From contig CAIOHR010000058.1 in NCBI GenBank assembly GCA_903858115.1, positions 124,001-188,000 on the forward strand: a stretch of 64,000 nt of DNA. Direction: 5' to 3'. The first letter of the stretch is position 1; the number at the start of each line of letters is the position of its first letter. The DNA comes from an uncultured Pirellula sp. (GTDB lineage: Bacteria > Planctomycetota > Planctomycetia > Pirellulales > Pirellulaceae). The notes under the pieces are model-generated. The model did not search any database. It was not told the DNA's origin and was given only the letters and a program-made list of their open reading frames with translations. The position numbers were made by a program, and so were the translations under genes. Positions 34,475 through 44,655 of this stretch are shown in pieces.

Positions 34475-37396
34475 ATGGCTGCTTCGATGACATGTTTGTG
34501 TCGATGGTTGATAGCATGCGTGAGCGCTGGTTCTGCATTCGCGATCGCGGACGATTTTCCGGCAGTTTACAACTCGGAAAAGGACAAAAGCCTTCAGCCG
34601 ATGGATCCTGCGGAGGCGGCATCCAAAATGAAGCTGCCGACAGGATTTCGGGCATCCTTGTTTGCTGCCGAGCCAGATGTTCAGAATCCTATCGCCATGA
34701 ATTGGGACGCACGAGGTAGGCTTTGGGTTGCCGAAAACTACACATACTCCGAACGGGCAAAACGATTTGACCTTTCTTTGCGAGATCGAGTTGTCGTCTT
34801 TGAAGACAAAAACAATGACGGGAAATCCGACACTCGCCATGTGTTTCATGATCAATTGCAAATGCTGACGAGCGTGGAGATTGGACGGGGCGGAGTTTGG
34901 CTCATGTGCCCACCGAACTTACTGTTTGTTCCCGATGCGAATGAAGATGCTATTCCTGACGGGCCAGCTAAAGTGGTACTCGATGGATTCTTTGTGGCTC
35001 AGGACAACTATCACAACTTTGCTAACGGCCTAAAGTGGGGGCCTGACGGTTGGTTGTATGGCCGATGTGGGCACTCGTGTCCAGGAAACGTTGGGGTTCC
35101 GAATGCTCCGCTGCAACAACGTGTTCCGATCGACGGTGGTATTTGGAGGTACCATCCGGAACGAGCGGTATTTGAAGTCCTCTGCCATGGGACCACCAAT
35201 CCGTGGGGACACGATTGGGATCGCAATGGTGAGCTTTTCTTTGTGAATACCGTCATCGGGCATCTATGGCACATGATGCCAGGTGCGCATTTGAAGGAAT
35301 CGTTTGGCGAGAGCATGAATTCCAGTGTTTACGAACGGTTGGACATGATCGCCGATCATTATCATTTTGATACCAAGGGAAATTGGTCCGACGGTCGCGA
35401 TGGTAAGGCGAACGAATTCGGCGGCGGGCATGCTCACATCGGAGCAACGATCTGTTCGGCAAAGCATTGGCCAAACGAATACCAAGGGCGGCTGTTTACG
35501 TTGAACATGCATGGATTGAGAGCTAACGTTGAACGATTGGAGCGATTCGGGGCTGGCTTTGCCGGACGGCATGAACCTGATTTTTTGATCGCCCAAGATC
35601 CTTTTTTTCGAGGCATGGACCTCAACTTTGGGCCTGATGGCAACATGTTTGTCATCGATTGGAGCGACACGGGGGAGTGCCACGAACAAACGGGTGTTCA
35701 TCGCACCAGCGGACGTATTTTCAAGATTTCTTACGGCGACGCTCAACCACCAGCTCCAATTGCTAAGCCCGCATGTATCGATGGGGATGGTGTATTGCAA
35801 ACGATGTGGCGAGAATTCCGAACGGGGCAAGTAACACGCGATGCGTTAAAGAAGAAACTACTGCATGATGACGAGGGTGTTCGGGCGTGGGCTATACGAC
35901 TCCTCAGCGATGCGTGGCCGCTCGATACGATTGTTGGTCCATCGCCGCATGCTACGTACCCACAGGAACACGAGACGCTTCGCGAGTTCGACCAATTAGC
36001 TCGCAACGATCCATCGTCGTTGGTGCACCTCGTTCTAGCCAGCACGCTGCAACGGATGCCTGTGGAATCGCGGCCGCAATTAGCGATCTCGTTGGTAAAG
36101 CACGCGCGCTACGCGAATGATCGAGACCTGCCCATGCTGGTGTGGTTTGGATTGATCCCGGTTGCGGACACGGATCCGAGTGGATTGATCGAGGTCGCGA
36201 AAGCTAGCGAGTGGCCATCTCTCGTGCGTTGGATCGCGCGTCGCATCGGATCCGATTGCGAGAAACGGCCAAAGGAATTAGAGTCGTTGCTAAATTCGAC
36301 CGCAACTCGACCTGACGCGATTCGCGAGCAAGTGCTCCGGGGAATGTTGGAGGCATTTCGTGGAAGACAAAAAGTAACCCAGCCTTCGGCTTGGGATGCC
36401 TATGTAAAAGGTTCGATGTCTACATTGTATCCCGAAATGGTGCGCGAGCTCGGTACTGTTTTCGGAAATGGTCGCGCGATGGATGAGATTAGAAATATTG
36501 TCAGGGACAATAAAGCTGAAATGAAGATTCGGCAGCGTGCGCTGACAACTCTTATTGAAGCAAGACCTGATGATCTTCGCGAACTTTGCGAATCTCTCCT
36601 GGATGTGCGTGTCTTGAACGGAACTGCCTTGCAAGGTTTGAGTTTGTCGCACGATCCGTCCGTCGCTCAAAAGATCGCTCGCAAATACAAACGGTTCCAA
36701 CCCGAAGATAGGCCTCGCGTAATCGAAGTCTTGGTTTCGAGAGTTGCATTTGCCAATGCAATGCTGGATGTTCTAGATTCCAAAGATAATCCGATTGGGT
36801 TAACGGACATTACTCCTTTTCATGTTCGCCAACTTCGAACGTTGGGGGACGCCGTACTCAATGTTCGTATTGCCAAATCATGGGGAGAGCTTCGCGATTC
36901 CCCAGCAGAAAAACAGGCTGCTATTGCTACAGAGAAACAAACACTATCACCCGAGGTTTTGGCTAAGGCGGATCTTGCAGCGGGTAGAGCGTTGTTTGAA
37001 AAGACATGCTCTCAGTGTCACATGCTGTATGGCTCGGGGGCGAAGATCGGTCCAGACTTGACAGGCTCGCAACGCTCGAATTTGGACTATTTGCTCGAGA
37101 ACATTCTCGATCCAAGTGCGGTTGTCGGCAAAGACTATCGGATGACTTTGGTACAAACGAACGACGGTAGGACGTTGAGTGGGTTGGTCGTCTCGAACGA
37201 TGGCAAGATCCTAGTTCTGCAAACGCAAACAACGAAGGAGACAATCGCATTCTCTGAGATTGACCAGATGAAAGAAACGAATCTTTCTTCGATGCCAGAC
37301 GGACTGCTCAATGGGTTGAGCCATGACCAAGTGCGAGATTTGATTGGTTACTTGATGCACCCCAACCAGGTTGCGATAAAGGCGGGTGGCGGGTGA
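34475..37396 (+). CDS. exported PVC-type heme-binding protein (propeller, HEAT, cytochrome c)
   Basis: 973 residues with a signal peptide (CLCRWLIACVSAGSAFAIA). Residues about 45-440 form the planctomycete membrane-bound-dehydrogenase-type propeller (GFRASLFAAEPDVQNPIAM; GRLWVAENYTYSERAK; GPDGNMFVIDWSDTGECHE). About residues 470-760 are HEAT repeats. The C-terminus is a cytochrome c domain with CSQCH at about residue 845 and GPDLTGSQRSNLDYLLENI, followed by a beta domain (TLSGLVVSNDGKILVLQTQ). This order is the known N-terminal/CXXCH C-terminal pairing in this phylum. A role in periplasmic oxidation is inferred. Confidence 0.88.
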   Translation: MAASMTCLCRWLIACVSAGSAFAIADDFPAVYNSEKDKSLQPMDPAEAASKMKLPTGFRASLFAAEPDVQNPIAMNWDARGRLWVAENYTYSERAKRFDLSLRDRVVVFEDKNNDGKSDTRHVFHDQLQMLTSVEIGRGGVWLMCPPNLLFVPDANEDAIPDGPAKVVLDGFFVAQDNYHNFANGLKWGPDGWLYGRCGHSCPGNVGVPNAPLQQRVPIDGGIWRYHPERAVFEVLCHGTTNPWGHDWDRNGELFFVNTVIGHLWHMMPGAHLKESFGESMNSSVYERLDMIADHYHFDTKGNWSDGRDGKANEFGGGHAHIGATICSAKHWPNEYQGRLFTLNMHGLRANVERLERFGAGFAGRHEPDFLIAQDPFFRGMDLNFGPDGNMFVIDWSDTGECHEQTGVHRTSGRIFKISYGDAQPPAPIAKPACIDGDGVLQTMWREFRTGQVTRDALKKKLLHDDEGVRAWAIRLLSDAWPLDTIVGPSPHATYPQEHETLREFDQLARNDPSSLVHLVLASTLQRMPVESRPQLAISLVKHARYANDRDLPMLVWFGLIPVADTDPSGLIEVAKASEWPSLVRWIARRIGSDCEKRPKELESLLNSTATRPDAIREQVLRGMLEAFRGRQKVTQPSAWDAYVKGSMSTLYPEMVRELGTVFGNGRAMDEIRNIVRDNKAEMKIRQRALTTLIEARPDDLRELCESLLDVRVLNGTALQGLSLSHDPSVAQKIARKYKRFQPEDRPRVIEVLVSRVAFANAMLDVLDSKDNPIGLTDITPFHVRQLRTLGDAVLNVRIAKSWGELRDSPAEKQAAIATEKQTLSPEVLAKADLAAGRALFEKTCSQCHMLYGSGAKIGPDLTGSQRSNLDYLLENILDPSAVVGKDYRMTLVQTNDGRTLSGLVVSNDGKILVLQTQTTKETIAFSEIDQMKETNLSSMPDGLLNGLSHDQVRDLIGYLMHPNQVAIKAGGG

Positions 37397-37454
37397 GATG
37401 CCACGCCTCCAGCGTTCCGAACCCTTCGGGCCTCTTGCAAGATAGCAAATTCAA

Positions 37455-37517
37455 TAAAAAAACGGTCCGTTTGGCAGTTCGCCATCGAGGGCGATAGAGA
37501 GGCTGCCAAACGGACCG
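37455..37517 (-). terminator. rho-independent terminator of the oxidoreductase gene
   Basis: CGGTCCGTTTGGCAG (37463-37477) and CTGCCAAACGGACCG (37503-37517) form a perfect 15-bp stem, with a smaller hairpin (TCGCC/GGCGA) in the loop. On the minus strand the stem is followed by a T-run (the A-run at 37456-37462), so it fits termination of the oxidoreductase gene that ends at 37568. The plus-strand neighbour may use the same stem, though it lacks a T-run on that side. Confidence 0.85.
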
Positions 37518-37567
37518 CATGATTTAGGCTTTTGCTGAAATCGAACGGTACAAGTCTTTGATTCCGG

Positions 37568-38899
37568 CTAGACTACCAAATCGGCCTCGTCTCGACCCGG
37601 AGATGGAACCCAGTACTTGCCGTCCTTATCTGGTTGCAATGGAGCTTCGCGCTGGAAGGTGTCCATGGCGTCGGTGTTCGCGAGAGATACTTTGCTGTTG
37701 ATGCAATCATCCCACTTGAGCATCTTGCCCGTGTAAGTGGCCATTCGGCCCATGATGGCGGTCATGGTGCTGTACGCACCGTAATCACCTTCGTTGGGGA
37801 TAACGCCATTACGGATCGTTGCGAACAAATCCACATGCTCTTTTGCGTGCCCTTGTTCGTTTGCGGGTGCTTTCCAGATTTCCTTGTTGTTTTTGTCGTA
37901 GATCTTACCTGCGTTGATTTCGCACCAGCCATTTGAACCGTGAGCAAACTCTTTGACCGCATTCCAGCAACCAGGAATTTGACGGCAATGGCTGATCATC
38001 TTGGTGCCATTGGCGTAGGTGTATTCTACGAAGTGGTTGTCGTAGATTTGCCCCACATCGGTTCGGAACTGTCGCCCCCCTGATCCTTGTGCTTCGACGG
38101 GATGACCGTCCATCAGCCAATTGATCACGTCAAGGTTGTGGATGTGTTGTTCGCAGATATGGTCACCGCAAAGCCAGTTGAAGTGGTACCAATTGTGGAT
38201 CTGATACTCGAGTTCGGTTTGTTCTGGCAACCGATTCTTTTGCCAAAGACTTCCTTGGTTCCAATAGGCTCTGGCCAAAACGATATCGCCGATCGCACCA
38301 TCGCGCAGTTTCTCGATGGTTGCACGGTAACCGGATTCGTGCCGACGTTGAAGTCCGACAGCGACCGCCAGTTTTTTTTCCTTGGCGATTTTGTTCGCTT
38401 CGAGAACTCGTCGAACTCCTGGAGCGTCTGTGGCTACGGGCTTTTCCATGAATACGTGCTTTCCAGCTTTCACGGCCGCTTCGAAGTGTATTGGACGAAA
38501 CCCAGGAGGGGTCGCCAAGATCACAAGGTCTACATCGCTTTCGAGCAGTCGTTTGTAGGCGTCAACTCCGACGAACTTTCGGTCTTCGAGGGCAACGAGT
38601 TTTTCGTGCTTTTTCGAAATCGACTTTAGCGATTCCGTCATTCGATACTCAAAGGGATCTGCAACTGCAGTCAGTTTGAGTCGGTTTGACTCGCTGTGGG
38701 TATCGAGGGCTTGGGTAGCAGCCCCGGTTCCACGACCACCGCAGCCGACGAGACCGATCTTGATTTCGCCGCTATCGAACGTGTGTGCTGCGCGACTGAT
38801 CGGGAGAGAAGCTGCTGCAGTCACGCCTGCCGCAATCGCACCACCCGTTTGGAGGAACGCACGTCTGGTTTCGTTTTCGTTGTTAGGTTGCTGGCTCAT
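37568..38899 (-). CDS. exported Gfo/Idh/MocA family oxidoreductase (Tat signal)
   Basis: 443 residues. A twin-arginine signal (ETRRAFLQTGGAIAAGVTAAA) is present, so a folded, cofactor-loaded enzyme is exported. KIGLVGCGGRGTGAATQAL starts the NAD(P)-binding fold, and GKHVFMEKPVATDAPGVRRVL has the family Glu-Lys-Pro site. LCGDHICEQHIHNLDVINWLM holds the active-site His. This Tat-bearing subgroup is common in planctomycetes and acts on sugars or related polyols; substrate not determined. It converges on the heme-PVC gene, with a strong terminator between. Confidence 0.9.
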   Translation of the reverse strand: MSQQPNNENETRRAFLQTGGAIAAGVTAAASLPISRAAHTFDSGEIKIGLVGCGGRGTGAATQALDTHSESNRLKLTAVADPFEYRMTESLKSISKKHEKLVALEDRKFVGVDAYKRLLESDVDLVILATPPGFRPIHFEAAVKAGKHVFMEKPVATDAPGVRRVLEANKIAKEKKLAVAVGLQRRHESGYRATIEKLRDGAIGDIVLARAYWNQGSLWQKNRLPEQTELEYQIHNWYHFNWLCGDHICEQHIHNLDVINWLMDGHPVEAQGSGGRQFRTDVGQIYDNHFVEYTYANGTKMISHCRQIPGCWNAVKEFAHGSNGWCEINAGKIYDKNNKEIWKAPANEQGHAKEHVDLFATIRNGVIPNEGDYGAYSTMTAIMGRMATYTGKMLKWDDCINSKVSLANTDAMDTFQREAPLQPDKDGKYWVPSPGRDEADLVV

Positions 38900-39308
38900 A
38901 ATGAAAGTCGATCTGAGGTTTGTACTATGGCGCTCAAGTGCTGTGGCGCTCTACGAGTGGTTAAAAATTTTTATCGAAAAAATACAAAACATACTACGGA
39001 GAGGAGGGGGCTGGTGCTCCACGATGACCTGGCGACCGTGGAGGACGATCGCTTGAGGAGTCGAAGAGTGGTTGGTTGTCAGGCCAACATGGAGCACCGG
39101 CAGGTTCGCCACCATTCAAGGAATTTTAAACGCCCGAAAGGTTAGCTAAGGGCGGCTAACCGCCACCCAAGAGGAATATAGTCCGTCGGGATCAATTCTG
39201 CAACCCTTTGAGCTCTGGAAGAAATAGGCCTTGAGAAGCGAGGTTTCTGCCGATAACTTGCTGCCGAGTCTTGGTTTAAGAATGTTTTACGCGGATTGAG
39301 CCCCATTT
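38900..39308. other. long intergenic region upstream of aspS with inverted repeats
   Basis: About 410 nt between the divergent oxidoreductase and aspS genes. GGTGCTCCA (39013-39021) and TGGAGCACC (39090-39098) are exact complements enclosing 68 nt, and a 5-bp stem (GTTGG/CCAAC) sits in the right half. A 7-bp stem GGTTAGC/GCTAACC lies near 39139-39160. A structured 5' leader for aspS is possible. I see no T-box features (no convincing specifier stem or TGGN antiterminator) and no gene. Confidence 0.4.
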
Positions 39309-41093
39309 ATGCACAAGTATCGAACCCACAACTGCAACCAGCTTCGACTATCCGACGTTGGCCACGCCGTTCGCCTCTCCGGTTGGGTTTTTCGTGTTCG
39401 GGATCACGGGAATCTGTTGTTTGTCGACTTGAGAGATCATTATGGGCTGACACAGGTCGTTATCGACAAGGACAGTTCTGCCTTTGCGTTGATCCAGGGA
39501 GTCAAGTTGGAGTCCGTGATCCGAGTCGACGGGAAAGTACTTGCCAGGAAAGCAGATCAGATCAATGCGAATCTTCCGTCCGGTGAGATCGAAGTCCGCG
39601 CCGAGGAGATCGAACTCATGTCCGAGGCTGCAGAGTTGCCGTTGCCGGTGGCTGGCAACGCGGAGTATCCGGAAGAAATCCGACTTCGGAATCGATTCTT
39701 GGATTTGCGACGTGAGAAGCTTCACGCCAACATCGTTTTGCGCAGTCAGGTGATTGCTAGTTTGCGCCGGCGGATGATCGATCAAGGGTTCACCGAGTTT
39801 CAAACTCCGATCTTGACCGCATCCAGTCCGGAAGGGGCGCGAGACTTTTTGGTTCCCTCTCGATTGCATCATGGCAAGTTCTACGCGTTACCACAAGCAC
39901 CTCAGATGTTCAAACAACTGCTGATGGTTGCGGGATTTGATCGTTACTTTCAAATTGCTCCATGCTTCCGAGACGAAGACGCACGGGCAGACCGATCTCC
40001 GGGCGAGTTCTATCAGCTCGACTTTGAGATGAGCTTTGTGACTCAAGAAGATGTCTTCAATGCAATCGAACCCGTATTGCATGGCGTCTTCGAGGAGTTC
40101 AGTGGTGGCAAACAAGTGACGCCGCCACCGTTTCCTAGAATTGCGTTCAAAGAATCGATGTTGAAGTACGGTAGCGATAAGCCTGACCTTCGGAATCCAA
40201 TTGTCATTTCGGATGTCACCGAAGTCTTCCGAGGTGGTGGTTTCGGTGTGTTTGCGAAGGCGATCGAAGAAGGATCCGTGGTCCGAGCGATTCCTGCCCC
40301 AGGTGCAGGGGTTCGAGCTCGCAGCTTCTTTGATGGTACCAATCAATGGGCCAAAGACGAAGGATTTGCAGGTCTTGGATACATCAACTTCAAAGGTGGT
40401 GAAGGTGGTGGCGGTGTCGCAAAGAACTTGGGCCCAGAGCGAGTCGCACAACTCGTGGCACAGATGCAACTGGGGCCGGACGACGGCGTATTCTTTGCGT
40501 GTGCGAAGCCGAACGTTGCAGCCAAACTCGCGGGACTTGCGCGGACACGCGTTGGACAAGAGCTCGATTTGATAGAGAAGAACACCTTCAAATTTTGTTG
40601 GATCGTAGACTTCCCGATGTTCGAATGGGATGAGTTGGAGCAGAAGGTGATCTTTAGTCACAATCCGTTCTCGATGCCTCAAGGAGAGATGAATGCGTTA
40701 GAGACCCAGAACCCGTTGGACATTCTGGCATTTCAGTATGACATTGTTTGCAATGGGATCGAATTGTCGTCGGGTGCGATTCGAAATCATAAGCCTGAGA
40801 TCATGTACAAAGCGTTTGAGATTGCGGGTTATGCACAAAGCGTCGTCGATGAACAATTCCGCGGTATGATCACTGCATTCAAGTACGGTGCTCCGCCTCA
40901 CGGAGGGTCGGCACCTGGAGTGGATCGAATCGTGATGCTTCTAGCGGACGAGCCAAACATTCGGGAAGTGATTTTGTTCCCAATGAATCAGAAAGCCGAA
41001 GACTTGATGATGGGTGCCCCGTCCGAAGTGAGTCCAAAGCAGCTTCGAGAGCTGGGAATCCGCTTTATCGGCGACACGAAGCCACAATCCTAA
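39309..41093 (+). CDS. aspS: aspartyl-tRNA synthetase
   Basis: Charges tRNA-Asp (possibly also tRNA-Asn in a non-discriminating form). The 594-residue bacterial-type enzyme has an N-terminal OB-fold anticodon domain ([33 protein letters not shown]), class II motif 2 ([20 protein letters not shown]), an inserted GAD domain (about residues 290-430) and motif 3 ([18 protein letters not shown]). [22 protein letters not shown] is the conserved flipping-loop region. No AsnRS or GatCAB is seen nearby, so discrimination cannot be judged. Confidence 0.96.
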   Translation: MHKYRTHNCNQLRLSDVGHAVRLSGWVFRVRDHGNLLFVDLRDHYGLTQVVIDKDSSAFALIQGVKLESVIRVDGKVLARKADQINANLPSGEIEVRAEEIELMSEAAELPLPVAGNAEYPEEIRLRNRFLDLRREKLHANIVLRSQVIASLRRRMIDQGFTEFQTPILTASSPEGARDFLVPSRLHHGKFYALPQAPQMFKQLLMVAGFDRYFQIAPCFRDEDARADRSPGEFYQLDFEMSFVTQEDVFNAIEPVLHGVFEEFSGGKQVTPPPFPRIAFKESMLKYGSDKPDLRNPIVISDVTEVFRGGGFGVFAKAIEEGSVVRAIPAPGAGVRARSFFDGTNQWAKDEGFAGLGYINFKGGEGGGGVAKNLGPERVAQLVAQMQLGPDDGVFFACAKPNVAAKLAGLARTRVGQELDLIEKNTFKFCWIVDFPMFEWDELEQKVIFSHNPFSMPQGEMNALETQNPLDILAFQYDIVCNGIELSSGAIRNHKPEIMYKAFEIAGYAQSVVDEQFRGMITAFKYGAPPHGGSAPGVDRIVMLLADEPNIREVILFPMNQKAEDLMMGAPSEVSPKQLRELGIRFIGDTKPQS

Positions 41094-41687
41094 GGATGCC
41101 GGGTTTAGCAAAGCTCGGCCTTACAAAGTCTTGAAACGAGATTACTCGGAATGGTTTCCAGACGGATACCACAGTAACCAAGGCAAAGTGCTTCTGCTCG
41201 TGATCGAACGCCATTGGAATTGCTTTTCAGTGGTTTGACCACGAATAAATCGAATGACACGAATAAGAATGCGTCATGGCAAGGATTCGTGCGATTCGCT
41301 CTATTCGTGGTCCAAAAAAGGAGCTCCCTGGCCACCATCCCATGTCGACATTCGACATGGTGATGCAAACATCGCGACCATCAAACTGGTACTGGCTATG
41401 ATCCCACGTGGGCAAGCCACGAGGTAATCGGACTCGCTTCGCTTTTTGGATGGCTTCGCCAGAGTACAATACTCTCGGGCAACGGACGAAGATTTCTCTT
41501 AGAGTTATCCAAGTACAGTGGAGTGCTAGGGGCGGTGCTGCCACATACCCGATTCCATGGGGACAGTTTTTCTACATCGACCGTTCGTCGCAAAGAGTAA
41601 CATGTGAATTGCGTTGTCGATTGTGCTATAATGAAATACTAGTAGATCGTAGTCGGGTTATTGTGTTTCCCAAATGGATGTGTTTCC
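41094..41687. other. intergenic region after aspS with inverted-repeat element
   Basis: About 590 nt. The main feature is the imperfect inverted repeat at 41237-41312. The remainder, including CCCGATTCCATGGGGACAG near 41550-41570, shows no reading frame with protein character. The next gene starts with an ATG at 41688; a TTG at 41661 is in frame but unlikely. Confidence 0.5.
41237..41312. repeat. long imperfect inverted repeat
   Basis: The left arm starts GACCACGAAT (41237-41246) and its partner ends ATTCGTGGTC (41303-41312). Over 29 nt per arm roughly five positions differ, with an 18-nt spacer. The CACGAAT motif recurs inside the arms. It resembles dispersed intergenic repeats common in this kind of genome, and might also end aspS transcription. 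Confidence 0.7.
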
Positions 41688-43136
41688 ATGAATTCAGATT
41701 GTCGCTGGAATCATCCGAGTCTCCCTAGGCGCGCCGCAATCCAAGCGGGTTCTATCGGCATACTCGGTTTGGGTATGAACCACTTGGCTGGCTTGAGGCA
41801 GGTGCAAGGTTCTCCTGCCAACGCAACGTTTGGCAAAGCCAAGTCATGTATCTTCATCTTTCTCTCTGGCGGATTGTCGCAGCATGATAGCTTTGACATG
41901 AAGCCCGATGCACCCGAGAACATTCGAGGGGAGTTCAAACCGATTCCGACCAAGACGGCTGGGTTGCAAATTTGCGAACATCTTCCCATGTTGGCGGACC
42001 GGAGTGAGAAGTGGGCGTTGTGTCGTTCGTTGACGCATGGTTCGAACGACCACTCGGCCGCGCATCACATCATGTTGACGGGGCAATCTCAGTTGCCAAC
42101 GGGATTTAATCCCAACGGATCAAGCCGAACCGATCGACCCTCGATCGCTGCGCTAGCGGGCTATGCTACCAAGACCAGAAACAATCTGCCGACCGCCGTC
42201 GTGCTCCCTGAACGCTTGGTGCACAATTCAGGCCGAGTCATCCCTGGCCAGCATGCGGGTGAAATGGGAGCGCAGCATGACCCTTGGTGGATCGAGGCTT
42301 CGCCCTTTCACAACATGTCGTACGGTGCATTCCCTGAATATGACTTCGACCATCAAGATCGAGGCAATGCAGACAATCGATTGTTTCAAGCACCGCAAGT
42401 GTCGCTTCCCGAAGGCTTGGGATTGAAGGAAATCAACGGTAGGCTTCAACTGCTGGAGACACTCAAGCAGCAACAGTCGAAACTAGCTAGTTATGCGGAG
42501 ACTCAATCCTTTGATCGATTTCGTCAAAGTGCGATTTCATTGTTGACGGAGAAATCGATCCAAGGGGCGCTGGATGTTACACGGGCTGAAGATGCCGACT
42601 TGGAACGTTATGGACGAAACTCGTTCGGATGGTCATTGCTCATGGCTCGTCGATTGGTCAAAGTAGGGGTCAATCTGGTTCAAGTCAACTTGGGAAACAA
42701 TGAGACGTGGGACACACATGGCAATGCGTTCCCTCATTTAAAGGATGCCTTGTTCCCGCCAACCGACAGAGCATTGTCTGCGTTGCTGGACGATTTGGAT
42801 TCCACTGGCGAATTGGATGAGACGCTAGTGGTGATGGCAGGCGAGTTTGGTCGAACGCCACAGATCTCGCTTCTTCCGTCGCATTACAAGTTACCAGGAC
42901 GCGATCACTGGGGTGCAGTTCAGTCTGTATTGTTCGCAGGTGGTGGGATTCGAGGTGGAAACGTCGTCGGCAAGTCCGACTCAAAAGGTGCATACCCAGC
43001 GGAGCAGCCAGTGAAGCCTGAGAATTTTGCAGCCACGATTTATCATGCGCTCGGCATTGCCCCCACCGCCGTTTGGCATGATGCAACCGAACGACCTCAT
43101 TCCATTTACTACGGCGAACCGATCGCAGGTTTGTGA
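41688..43136 (+). CDS. DUF1501 exported protein, copy 1
   Basis: 482 residues, alkaline-phosphatase/sulfatase-superfamily-like DUF1501. LPRRAAIQAGSIGILGLG is a twin-arginine-type signal (an ATG at 41688 preferred over TTG 41661). FLSGGLSQHDSFDMKPDAP is the family's N-terminal motif, NDHSAAHHIMLTGQSQL follows, then WDTHGNAFPHLKDALFPPTD, ALSALLDDLDSTGELDETL, MAGEFGRTPQI and PGRDHWGAVQS. Active-site Asp/His/Gly residues are conserved. The reaction is not established. First of four tandem paralogues. Confidence 0.85.
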   Translation: MNSDCRWNHPSLPRRAAIQAGSIGILGLGMNHLAGLRQVQGSPANATFGKAKSCIFIFLSGGLSQHDSFDMKPDAPENIRGEFKPIPTKTAGLQICEHLPMLADRSEKWALCRSLTHGSNDHSAAHHIMLTGQSQLPTGFNPNGSSRTDRPSIAALAGYATKTRNNLPTAVVLPERLVHNSGRVIPGQHAGEMGAQHDPWWIEASPFHNMSYGAFPEYDFDHQDRGNADNRLFQAPQVSLPEGLGLKEINGRLQLLETLKQQQSKLASYAETQSFDRFRQSAISLLTEKSIQGALDVTRAEDADLERYGRNSFGWSLLMARRLVKVGVNLVQVNLGNNETWDTHGNAFPHLKDALFPPTDRALSALLDDLDSTGELDETLVVMAGEFGRTPQISLLPSHYKLPGRDHWGAVQSVLFAGGGIRGGNVVGKSDSKGAYPAEQPVKPENFAATIYHALGIAPTAVWHDATERPHSIYYGEPIAGL

Positions 43137-43224
43137 TTCGGTCATCTCACAAAACTGCTACTGGTGTTGCTACATCGGTTACAATGTTGACTCCCTCCTT
43201 TACTTCCTGCCAGGATCCGAGCTC

Positions 43225-44655
43225 ATGCTTTCCTTTCATCATTCCGCACCCAAGCATGGTGCAACATTGTGTGATGGGTTCTCGCGTCGCGAGTGGATGA
43301 GAATTGGTGCGCTAAGCTCCTTCGGACTAGGGTTGCCACAGTGGATGCAATCTCGTTCGCATGCGGTAGCTCCAATGATTGCGAATTCCAATAGTGCTTC
43401 CTTTGGAAAAGCAAAATCATGTATCGTACTGTTCCTGCTGGGAGGTCCGCCGCAGCATGAAACATGGGATCCCAAGCCCGATGCTCCGAGCGAGGTTCGT
43501 GGAGAGTTGGGTACGATTGCTTCGGCAACCCCTGGACTTCGTGTCGGCGCGTTGATGCCGATGACTGCCAAGCTTACCGATCGCATCGCAGTCCTTCGCG
43601 CGATGGCAACCGATGACAACGCGCATTCCTCCAGCGGTTACTGGATGTTGACGGGTTATCCTCATTCCCCGAAGAACAGCGAGAACGCGTTGCCCGGCGC
43701 ACCGAATGATTGGCCCAGCACCGCCGCCGTCGTCAGGCACTTGAAGGGGGATGCAAAAAGTCTGCCAGGCTCCGTCCGATTGCCGGAAGAAATCTGGAAC
43801 ACCGGCAAAATTCTTTGGCCTGGTCAAGATGCAGGATGGCTTGGGGAACACGCTGACCCTTGGTTAGTGAATTGTGAACCTCACAAGAAAGATTTCAGAG
43901 TTCCTACCATCGCATTGCCTGCGGATATGTCTACCGACCGATTGTTGGCCCGGAGATCGCTTCAGCAAAGCATGAATCGCAGTCTCGATGCGTTGCATGC
44001 CAGTTCTTCGGCGCAACGTTGGGCGGCATGGCAGAGCAAAGCAATCGACCTACTTCAGAGCAATGCGGCGCAGCAAGCGTTTGCAATCGATCGAGAATCA
44101 CCAGAGACGCGCGAACGCTATGGCTCCAATCGCTTCGGTCAAAGTGTATTGATGGCTCGTCGGCTAGTAGAGGCTGGTGTATCGTTGGTTCAAGTGAATT
44201 GGACGCGCGGCGAAACGGACGAAGATGTTGCACCCGCTTGGGATACCCATGCCAAGAATACGCAGCGGCTGAAGAGTGCGTTGATGCCGCCGATGGATCA
44301 GGCGTACTCGGCATTGCTTGAGGATCTGGAGAAACGCGGCATGTTGGATGACACTTTAGTGGTTTGGATGGGTGAGTTTGGTAGGTCGCCCAAAATCAAT
44401 GCGGCGGGTGGAAGAGACCACTGGGGGCATGTTTTCTCTGCGGCATTGGCCGGTGGTGGAGTTCAAGGTGGAGCCGTTTACGGCCAATCCGACAGGCAAG
44501 GAGGCTACCCACTCGAAGGCCGCGTCGAACCCCAAGACTTGACCGCTACGATCTATCATTGCTTGGGATACTCACCAGATACCGAGATTCGAGATCGATT
44601 CAACCGACCGCTTGTGATCAGCAAAGGCCGTCCGATCCAACAGATTTTGACGTAA
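43225..44655 (+). CDS. DUF1501 exported protein, copy 2
   Basis: 476 residues. The ATG at 43225 gives MLSFHHSAPKHGATLCDGFS and then a Tat-type signal FSRREWMRIGALSSFG. An upstream in-frame start at 43027 would run inside the preceding gene and is rejected. The family motifs are LLGGPPQHETWDPKPDAPSE, DDNAHSSSGYWMLTGY, WDTHAKNTQRLKSALMPPMD, ALLEDLEKRGMLDDTLVVWM, GEFGRSPKI and GRDHWGHVFSAALAGGGVQG. It is more divergent than copies 3 and 4 (NWTRGETDEDV insertion before WDTH). It follows copy 1 with about 90 nt between. Confidence 0.85.
   Translation: MLSFHHSAPKHGATLCDGFSRREWMRIGALSSFGLGLPQWMQSRSHAVAPMIANSNSASFGKAKSCIVLFLLGGPPQHETWDPKPDAPSEVRGELGTIASATPGLRVGALMPMTAKLTDRIAVLRAMATDDNAHSSSGYWMLTGYPHSPKNSENALPGAPNDWPSTAAVVRHLKGDAKSLPGSVRLPEEIWNTGKILWPGQDAGWLGEHADPWLVNCEPHKKDFRVPTIALPADMSTDRLLARRSLQQSMNRSLDALHASSSAQRWAAWQSKAIDLLQSNAAQQAFAIDRESPETRERYGSNRFGQSVLMARRLVEAGVSLVQVNWTRGETDEDVAPAWDTHAKNTQRLKSALMPPMDQAYSALLEDLEKRGMLDDTLVVWMGEFGRSPKINAAGGRDHWGHVFSAALAGGGVQGGAVYGQSDRQGGYPLEGRVEPQDLTATIYHCLGYSPDTEIRDRFNRPLVISKGRPIQQILT

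Noticed and set aside
38900..39308. T-box leader of aspS
   Set aside because: No T-box sequence or specifier loop could be recognised.
39888..40682. 264-codon minus-strand frame inside aspS
   Set aside because: AspS is clear on the plus strand; the antisense protein is low-complexity and lacks a ribosome-binding site.
43027..43224. Upstream start for DUF1501 copy 2
   Set aside because: It would lie inside copy 1 and give a non-signal N-terminus; the ATG at 43225 fits the Tat signal.
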